Assembly: GCF_000425405.1 (NCBI RefSeq)
Contig: NZ_AUDJ01000041.1
Coordinates: 1-37,852, forward strand
Reading direction: 5' to 3'
DNA length: 37,852 nt
DNA from: Ferrimonas kyonanensis DSM 18153
GTDB taxonomy: Bacteria; Pseudomonadota; Gammaproteobacteria; Enterobacterales; Shewanellaceae
Notes under the pieces: model-generated
Told to the model about the DNA's origin: nothing
What the model saw: the letters and a program-made list of their open reading frames with translations, nothing else
Database searches by the model: none
In this document: one piece after another, positions 32,281 to 37,852 of the stretch
Layout: every line of letters begins with the position of its first letter
How positions within the stretch are numbered: the stretch's first letter is position 1
Program-made: the position numbers and the translations under genes

Positions 32281-33009
32281 CTACTGGTAGCTCACGGCAG
32301 TGGTGGCGGACTCCAGCTGAGCCTGTGTCATCCCCACAGCTTCAAGCTCGCTGTACCAGGCGTTGAAGGCGTAACGCCAGCACGTCTTCTGATACATCAT
32401 CTCCATGTAAGGACCGCACCAGGTGTTGTTGCTGCCCCCGGCGTTCAGCCCGTTGCTGGCGGCCTCAAGCAGCACCTCTTTGGGCACCAGCAGGGTTTTC
32501 ACCATGCCGCCAGGCTGGTGAGCGACCACATAGCCGCACTTGAGTCGACCGCGCTCATGGTTAGGCCGTCCGTCGTGCTCATGGACCGGAAGCTGGGTGC
32601 CAGAGCGGTAGGTGAAGGTATCCTCCTCGAACACCAGATCGGCGTGGCCGCCAATCATAAAGCCGGTGCGGCAGGCGAGGGCAATCATGCCCTTGTAGCC
32701 GACGTACAGGATGGTGATGGTTCTACCGCTCTGTACGTCCTTCTGTCCCATCAGGTAGATGTGTTTCTTGCGTGGGTCGAAGCTCAGCCCCAGACGGGCG
32801 GCCTCGCAGAACGCCTGCATGATGGAGCCTGGCTCAGAGCAGGTGAGATCCAGATTCTGATACCGGGAGGCTTCAATCTGCTGGTGGGCCCAGCCAGCTT
32901 CAAGGCCGTAGTTGAGATTAAAGCCGCCGTTTTGGGTCAGGTCTATGTAGGTCTCTCGGCTGTCCTTAAGGGCAGTGACAAAATCCGGCTCGTTAATCAT
33001 CTGGTTCAT
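32281..33009 (-). CDS. recT: RecT-family single-strand annealing protein
   Basis: A 242-residue protein matching RecT cores: RKKHIYLMGQKDVQSGRTIT, then ILYVGYKGMIALACRTGFMI (the GYKG-I-LA-R-G signature), GHADLVFEEDTFTYRSGTQL, GRLKCGYVVAHQPGG and MMYQKTCWRYAFNAW (the terminal K-T-R helix). RecT anneals ssDNA overhangs produced by its exonuclease partner and supports RecA-independent recombination. GGGAGA lies 8 bases before the ATG. It is preceded by the RecE-like exonuclease gene (12-base gap), so the pair mirrors Rac-prophage recE-recT. Confidence 0.9.
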   Translation of the reverse strand: MNQMINEPDFVTALKDSRETYIDLTQNGGFNLNYGLEAGWAHQQIEASRYQNLDLTCSEPGSIMQAFCEAARLGLSFDPRKKHIYLMGQKDVQSGRTITILYVGYKGMIALACRTGFMIGGHADLVFEEDTFTYRSGTQLPVHEHDGRPNHERGRLKCGYVVAHQPGGMVKTLLVPKEVLLEAASNGLNAGGSNNTWCGPYMEMMYQKTCWRYAFNAWYSELEAVGMTQAQLESATTAVSYQ

Positions 33010-33021
33010 GATGCGTCTCCC

Positions 33022-34101
33022 TTACAACATGATGGTGGTGACGGTGCCCTTGGGGGTGTAGCCGTCAAAGACTTGGGTTTCCAGAGCGCTGGCGAACTGC
33101 GGTAGCATGGCGTGGTACTCGGCCTCGGCTTTTTTCACCGACAGTGGGTGCAGGTCGTACACCTCGCAAATATCGGCTGCTTCGAACTCGACGTAGCAAA
33201 AGGCGAACAGCGCTAATGGCACACCACACAGGCTGGCAACGTAGCTGTAGTGAACCTGTTGCAGGTCGTAGCGCAGGTCCCGCATCTGGAAAAACACTTT
33301 GCGATCCGAGGCATCGGCAGCGGTTTTTACATCCGTGGCGAACCGGCGCTTGTCCAGCCAGTCGAAGCGACACTTAAGCATCAGCCCGGTCTTGGGGCAG
33401 CGTGCAATGAAGCTCACCTCGGCAAAACCCATGCTGTGGTCGATGAGGAAGGTGGCCGCTGGCTCCGCTTGCACTGTTTTGGTGGCTCGTGTGGCCTTCT
33501 GGAACACCACCTTATCCACCACTTGCAGCCCCTTGGCCTTGGCATATTCCTCCTGCTGGGCTTGCAACACAGCGAGAATCTTGACGTTGGGATCCGCATT
33601 GAGCAGACGCTTGGCCAGTTCCTCCTTGGTGCCACTGACGGCTAGTCCCAACTCCTCACACTTTTTCTTGAGATCCGCCTGTGTCACCAAACAGCCGTCC
33701 ACATCATCTGCCTCGATGCGAGGGGTAAACTGGCTATCCACATTGTGTGGCTCAAGGATCATGGCATGGGTGACTGAGCCCGTATCGAAGGTGCGTTGCT
33801 GCACCTTGGTGATTGCCTTCTTTAGTTCGGTATACACATACTCACGGGCGTAGTGAGCGCCAGATTTGGCGAACTTCTTGAAACCGGTTGAGGAGTGCGC
33901 CTTGAGCGAGTGGTAGACCTCGTTGGGCATATCGAAGTAGATGCCCTCTATCAAATCACCGTCTTCATCTAAGAAGTTTGGGTCGCCGCAGTCGTCATAA
34001 GCGGGCTTTGCCATGTTCCACCACTCAATGCTGGTATCGACATTGGCGATGCCAGCGATGGGGTTGGGGTCAACTAGCGTGACACTCGGCATAGCAGTCA
34101 T
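33022..34101 (-). CDS. RecE-like exonuclease with an inserted SAP domain
   Basis: The frame opens at 34176. I prefer ATG 34101 (MTAMPSVTLVDPNP), with GGAG about 10 bases upstream, giving 359 residues. It resembles the RecE/DUF3799 5'-3' exonuclease: GIYFDMPNEVYHSLKAHSST, FDTGSVTHAMILEP, and the PD-(D/E)XK-type core LKCRFDWLDKRRFATDVKTA (Asp then D-x-K), then YSYVASLCGVPLALFAFCYV. Between the GxxxHAMILEP motif and the nuclease core sits QADLKKKCEELGLAVSGTKE then ELAKRLL, a clear SAP helix-extension-helix DNA-binding motif (about residues 141-167). It resects dsDNA ends to load RecT, encoded 12 bases downstream. Confidence 0.85.
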   Translation of the reverse strand: MTAMPSVTLVDPNPIAGIANVDTSIEWWNMAKPAYDDCGDPNFLDEDGDLIEGIYFDMPNEVYHSLKAHSSTGFKKFAKSGAHYAREYVYTELKKAITKVQQRTFDTGSVTHAMILEPHNVDSQFTPRIEADDVDGCLVTQADLKKKCEELGLAVSGTKEELAKRLLNADPNVKILAVLQAQQEEYAKAKGLQVVDKVVFQKATRATKTVQAEPAATFLIDHSMGFAEVSFIARCPKTGLMLKCRFDWLDKRRFATDVKTAADASDRKVFFQMRDLRYDLQQVHYSYVASLCGVPLALFAFCYVEFEAADICEVYDLHPLSVKKAEAEYHAMLPQFASALETQVFDGYTPKGTVTTIML

Positions 34102-34424
34102 AACGATACTCTCCATGGCTTCGATGGTGTCAGTATCCCAACTGGCCAAAGGGGCGCTACTGGCGGGGCCGGACAATAGGGTAGGGCGGTCACAACCAAA
34201 TACTGGCTATGCGACTGCTGGAATCTGTCGCTACACTTTGACGATTCCCCTTTCTGGTATGTTGGGTGAGATTATGTGTGGGCAGCACCCGTTGTGGCTA
34301 TGGATGCGCCGCGCTTCAAACCGTGTGCCATACACGTCTTAACGATTTCGTAGAATCTCTTCTTGAAACCCCAGCTGTTACCAATTTGTATGGAATGGAC
34401 ACCAGAATTCGCAAGGAGCGACTC
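34102..34424. other. Divergent promoter region
   Basis: About 320 bases between the minus-strand recombination operon and the plus-strand lipoprotein gene, so both promoters should lie here. I did not find an unambiguous -35/-10 pair or operator. The open frame of the lipoprotein runs back to 34266 but reads poorly. Confidence 0.4.
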
Positions 34425-35177
34425 ATGACCATGAATCTGAAATCTATCTTCCTCCTGGCTGCCGTGGTTTTACTCATGGCCGGTTGTGCGAGCTCGCCAG
34501 AGCAAGAAGCCCGCAAACAGATCGCCAAAGAAAACGCGGAACGTATCGAGCGCCAGCAGGATCAGGCTGAGCAGCGACTGGGTGACCTGCCTGATTGGGT
34601 GACCCGGGTTCCAGTGCCTGACGCTAACGGCTACTACGGTGTGGGCAGCGGTATCAGCAATGACCTGGTGTGGGCGGCTCGAAAAGCTCGCCAAGAGTCC
34701 ACCTTCACCGCGCTGCAGACCATGCGTAACGAAATGTCCGGTTTCGAGCGCACCTTCATCCGTGATGCCGCCGCCGGTGAGACCATGCAGCAGAGCGAAC
34801 TGGTTATCGACTCCATCGTGGACCGGGTGAAGATCAGCGGCGCTACCATCATCGATACCTACACCATGGTGGTGGATGGCAAATACGAGGTGTACACCCT
34901 GGCGATGCTGCCCATTGACGCCCTGGACGCGGCCTTTGCCGAATCCAAGGCCTCTGCACGCACCTCTGAGGCTGCCGCTAAGTTTGCTGAGCTGGAGGCT
35001 CGTCTCGATAAGCGCCGTGCTGAGCGCCTGCAGGAGCAGACCCTAGAGCCCCAACACAGCAATAATAGGAGGTTAAGCGAGGCCCAGGCCGAAGCTATAA
35101 AGGGGGCGGATACGCTGACTTATACTGAAGATCTTTCTGGGCGCAACGCCTCTATGGCCAATACCCGCAAGCAGTAG
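34425..35177 (+). CDS. LPP20-like lipoprotein
   Basis: 250 residues from ATG 34425, with AAGGAG 7 bases upstream. A lipoprotein signal ends in the lipobox LLMAGC; Ser-Ser after Cys predicts outer-membrane sorting. A charged, coiled-coil segment (EARKQIAKENAERIERQQDQ) precedes the LPP20-type core PDWVTRVPVPDANGYYGVGS, then AARKARQESTFTALQTMRNE and YEVYTLAMLPIDAL. A second Arg/Glu-rich helix and a hydrophilic tail follow. The family occurs in Gram-negative envelopes with no defined activity. On plasmids, envelope lipoproteins can act in conjugation or entry exclusion, but no transfer gene is present here to support that. Confidence 0.75.
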   Translation: MTMNLKSIFLLAAVVLLMAGCASSPEQEARKQIAKENAERIERQQDQAEQRLGDLPDWVTRVPVPDANGYYGVGSGISNDLVWAARKARQESTFTALQTMRNEMSGFERTFIRDAAAGETMQQSELVIDSIVDRVKISGATIIDTYTMVVDGKYEVYTLAMLPIDALDAAFAESKASARTSEAAAKFAELEARLDKRRAERLQEQTLEPQHSNNRRLSEAQAEAIKGADTLTYTEDLSGRNASMANTRKQ

Positions 35178-35896
35178 GGGATGAGCCACTGGGCGCCCGA
35201 TAGGGCAGGGGAGGGCCGCACACCTGGTCCTTTTCCCGTGGAACTTGTTTTGACGCGCCTTTGCCGCGAGCAGCGCGAAGTCATCATTCTGTAGCACCTC
35301 GACTCCACTAGAGCGACTGAGCTCTATAAGATAGCAGGAGGGGGGCCGACTGTTTTTGCCTTCCTGGTTCACTTCTGCGGCCGGGGTGTCCCCTTTAGTG
35401 GGCCTGGTGAGCACGCCAGTTTGCTAAGGGGGGGAAGTGGGGTTGAAATACGAGGGCATTAACAGCCTTACTGGGCCGGGCGCGCAGGTTAAGTACAGCA
35501 GGGAAGAGGCGCATTTACGGTCTTGATGGATATCAACCTGAGGCACGGGCTCAGCGTGGATGCGGTTTGTTAGAGGAGCAGTGACTGATGCGCAGGGGTG
35601 GATGTGTTGCTTTATAAGTCCGGTGGGCTGATTCATTCAACCACTACAGATGGACCTGTACATCCGCCGAGTTGGCAGTCGGGCTTTGTCGAACTGCTGG
35701 TAAAGGCGTTTGATATTGCTTATGAGCAAAGGGTAAACCCCAAAGGGTGATGTACCAATTAGACTAGGGAGTCCAATACAGCAGCCGGCAGTGGCCCCAT
35801 CAATAGAATGATGGGGTTACTCCTGTTCAAGCCGATATTCAGCCTGAGTTCCTGTCTTGAATTAGTTGGCGACTATAAGACAGGGGTTTAAAGCGT
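35178..35896. other. Gene-free gap with a hairpin
   Basis: About 700 bases with only weak open frames on both strands and no recognisable protein. A perfect 8-bp hairpin CCCCATCA / TGATGGGG (loop ATAGAA) at 35795-35816 sits between the convergent genes and may help end transcription, although it lacks a T run. Confidence 0.45.
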
Positions 35897-36745
35897 TTAG
35901 AAAGCACTAGTCGGGTACGCTTTGGGGCTACTGGGGATTATCCTAAATGCATGACGGTAGGTCTCGACTCCCATCACAGTTGTAAAGCCCTTTTCACCTA
36001 CATATACAGCATACATTTCTGAAGGTGCAGCACCTTTCATTCTGCTACCTGTATGATGAGTCAGAGCAATCTCAGAGTTGCTGTAACTTCCTCCATTAAA
36101 TAGCCCTACATCTCCAACCATCTGATGCAAGGTGTAACCAGACAGGTTGTACATATAACCTTTAGTGTAGGAGCTGTTCGAGGACAACAGTCCAGCGTAA
36201 TGAGTTCCACTTGCGGCTTTCATTAGTGGGCCGTAATAATCCCACCAGCGTTTGTGTGACTTTTGCGCAAACTGATTACAACTATCTTTGACTTCATCAT
36301 ACCTTTCCCAGTCAATGGGTATTAGATAGGTATTTTTTGAACGCATCTCATACAGCTTAATAGATTGACCCCATATATCCTTTTTGAGCTGCCAACTGCC
36401 GAACTTGACGGAGCCCATGCTCCTTTTCTGCCTGCATTTACCACTCTTTGATTCACTGGGATAAAACTGATAGGCCACCGTTGTTAAGTCACTAGTCACC
36501 ACCAAACTGAACTCATTTGTAATGGCAGTAGTAGAGCTTTCTAGTTGGATAGGCTCTGCTTGCGTAGGGGACGCAATTAAATATTGAGCAATTTTTCTAT
36601 CTCGCTCGTTTTGTTCTTTCTTTGCTCGTTCATCCTTCCACTTATCGTGCTTAAGCTCAACTTGGTCTATGTAGAGTTTCCCGTTATACGTGCAGCCTGT
36701 CAGAAACAACGCTGCAACAACTGAGGTTATGGCGATTCTCAACAT
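35897..36745 (-). CDS. Lipoprotein of unknown function
   Basis: A 282-residue protein with AAGGAA 5 bases before the ATG. Lipoprotein signal MLRIAITSVVAALFLTGC (lipobox LTGC), then a strongly charged helix (KHDKWKDERAKKEQNERDRK) and a beta-rich domain with many Tyr, Ser and Gly (SGTHYAGLLSSNSSYTKGYM, then YNLSGYTLHQMVGDVGL). No family is recognised. It forms a minus-strand pair with the small secreted protein 43 bases upstream. AT-leaning composition. Confidence 0.65.
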   Translation of the reverse strand: MLRIAITSVVAALFLTGCTYNGKLYIDQVELKHDKWKDERAKKEQNERDRKIAQYLIASPTQAEPIQLESSTTAITNEFSLVVTSDLTTVAYQFYPSESKSGKCRQKRSMGSVKFGSWQLKKDIWGQSIKLYEMRSKNTYLIPIDWERYDEVKDSCNQFAQKSHKRWWDYYGPLMKAASGTHYAGLLSSNSSYTKGYMYNLSGYTLHQMVGDVGLFNGGSYSNSEIALTHHTGSRMKGAAPSEMYAVYVGEKGFTTVMGVETYRHAFRIIPSSPKAYPTSAF

Positions 36746-36788
36746 GTAGATTCCTTAACTATGGTATTATTTTACTTAAATAGCTTGC

Positions 36789-37184
36789 TTATTGAGGAAT
36801 GTTATTTGCGTCATAAGTCATTATTTCAGAGGTCCCATTCAAGCGGATATTGATTTTTTGTTCGTTAATGACATAGTAGATAGCTCTATCCCATTGTGTG
36901 TCTCTCCATCGCCCTACGGAGTCATCATCATTCCAAGAAGCCCAAATAACCTGTCCTCCTTTGACTTTGCATTTATAGCCCCACCAACTGTTATCATCGG
37001 GGCGACGATATGATATGAAATAGTCATTTCGAACCACTCGCTCTGTTAACATTGTTGACGGAGAACGCCCCATATCTGCCCCAATGCCTGCCTTACATAT
37101 CTGACTATCAGTGATTCCAGCTTGAGCACTGGTTGTCAGTGCCATAAGGAAAAATACTATAAAACTTGAAATCAACTTCTTCAT
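36789..37184 (-). CDS. Small secreted protein
   Basis: 131 residues from ATG 37182-37184; the ATG two codons earlier is less well placed relative to AGG. Signal peptide MKKLISSFIVFFLMALTTSA, cut at AQA-G. The mature domain begins with a short Cys segment (DSQICKAGIGADMGRSPSTM), then Trp/Tyr-rich strands (DNSWWGYKCKVKGGQVIWAS), which suggest a compact disulfide-linked beta domain. No family is recognised. Probably co-transcribed with the lipoprotein downstream. Confidence 0.65.
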   Translation of the reverse strand: MKKLISSFIVFFLMALTTSAQAGITDSQICKAGIGADMGRSPSTMLTERVVRNDYFISYRRPDDNSWWGYKCKVKGGQVIWASWNDDDSVGRWRDTQWDRAIYYVINEQKINIRLNGTSEIMTYDANNIPQ

Positions 37185-37199
37185 ATGCACCTGATAAAT

Positions 37200-37539
37200 A
37201 ATAACTTTAATGATTACCTTTCAAGTTTATCCATGCGAATCATCCTCGTCCATCTATCAGGGTAAGCAACCGCCATAAACGGGATTCACGCAATAGAGTT
37301 GTGATCTGAGTACCCAAAATGAGTTTGCTAGACTGCTTCCCAATCCACCTTACGTGCGCCTTGCTAAAGTATCATTAGTTTTGACCTGTAGCCTCTGCGC
37401 AGCAATGAATATAGGCATCCAACTGGTTTAAATTACAAAAAATCTTCACTTACTGTGTAAGAAAAGCGTATTCAATTTTTTCTCTCTGATTTGAGTATGC
37501 CCAAATGAAATGATGAATTAAGACGATTCAATCGCATCC
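37200..37539. other. AT-rich gap, upstream of the secreted-protein gene
   Basis: About 340 bases with no gene seen. It should hold the minus-strand promoter for the 37184 gene, but I could not single one out. Confidence 0.3.
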
Positions 37540-37660
37540 ATTTCATAGCCGCCGCGTGTCGAAATCGCCATGCTCTCTCACAATATTAAAAAAGATTTTG
37601 AGGCCAATGCTGTCAATTAAAAGCCAGCAACACCACCTCAACAAATTTATTCGGATGGCC
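37540..37660 (-). pseudogene. Possible IS5-family transposase scrap
   Basis: One minus-strand frame reads WLLIDSIGLKIFFNIVREHG then DFDTRR before a stop. The D-S-x-G-L-K-[VI]-[FY] pattern followed by R-x-H-G is the first catalytic-Asp region of IS5/IS903 transposases. The match is short and the flanks are not clear, so this is a weak call. Confidence 0.35.
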
Positions 37661-37852
37661 TGTGTACCGTTATTACTGCAGCTTCCTCATCAGAAAATCG
37701 ATAATAGCTTATTTTTTCAGCGACTGCTGTTTCTGCGTAGGTGAGCCTGGCTGCTGTTTTGCCCATGCCATGCAGCAAAACGATGACCCTTACCGCTTCA
37801 TTCTGTGGGAGCAATACCACGATAGTGAAGCTCAACAAGCACACTTCCTGGC

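Noticed and set aside
33250-33853. Two long plus-strand frames
   Set aside because: Antisense shadows of the RecE-like gene, with low-complexity Ser/Cys-rich translations.
37647-37844. 65-codon minus-strand gene (VLLHGMGKTAARL)
   Set aside because: It briefly looks like a hydrolase or P-loop segment but has no further motif and overlaps a possible IS5 scrap.

Overview
This window reads as the backbone and accessory region of a large iteron-type plasmid (or plasmid-derived island) from a gammaproteobacterium, probably a marine or aquatic Vibrionales/Alteromonadales relative. The support is a Rep_3-type initiator (19897-21000), six exact 21-bp iterons with an AT-rich tract and a DnaA box (24540-24830), and a P1/SopAB-like parAB operon (25008-27304) with two P1-like centromere candidates. 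A 3' scrap of an enterobacterial-type class Ia nrdA, IS3/IS5/IS1595 relics and a Rap1a-type protein fit the same host range. Base composition is mosaic: GC-rich backbone genes, and AT-rich islands at about 2.3-4.8 kb and 12.9-14.75 kb.

Layout. 1-2330: insertion-sequence graveyard (IS3 orfAB, IS1595 and a second IS3, all broken). 2937-4766: divergent MarR regulator and EamA/DMT exporter with a palindrome between them. 5240-7317: exported histidine/phenylalanine ammonia-lyase-like protein behind a sigma-54 promoter. 7490-10431: DinG-like Fe-S helicase with a frameshift at a perfect hairpin, divergent from an unknown gene. 10770-12770: unknown membrane-anchored protein, 20-bp repeats, IS5 relic. 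12924-15518: AT-rich secreted/membrane genes resembling a toxin-immunity cassette, then a Rap1a-family protein. 15527-18543: coupled unknown genes, nrdA tail, unknown secreted protein. 18793-21000: CoiA-like protein and Rep. 21404-23013: SatD-DUF3307 operon behind a large operator palindrome. 23198-24311: gene-free array of regularly spaced 35-bp palindromes. 24517-27447: oriV, parAB, parS1, terminator. 27708-30140: second CoiA-like nuclease, unknown or frameshifted genes, parS2. 30250-34101: recombination operon (RecE-like exonuclease with a SAP domain, RecT, a second divergent RecT-like protein, and a possibly ligase-like protein). 34425-37184: three exported or lipoproteins. The right edge has a weak IS5 remnant.

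How it works together. Rep and the iterons start replication, and ParA/ParB with two parS-like sites handle segregation. The RecE/RecT set, DinG and two CoiA-like proteins form a DNA-processing and recombination toolkit.

The most unusual structure is the palindrome array. Each 35-bp unit is two inverted copies of the same half-site (CTAC-N4-YGATCCC) that recurs as direct repeats in the iterons. Units sit every 53-54 bp over about 1.1 kb, on one face of the helix. I infer a plasmid-control element read by Rep (titration, handcuffing or a nucleoprotein scaffold). The SatD protein keeps two aspartates spaced as in class III nucleotidyl cyclases and overlaps a multi-pass membrane gene, so it may be a nucleotide-signalling pair.
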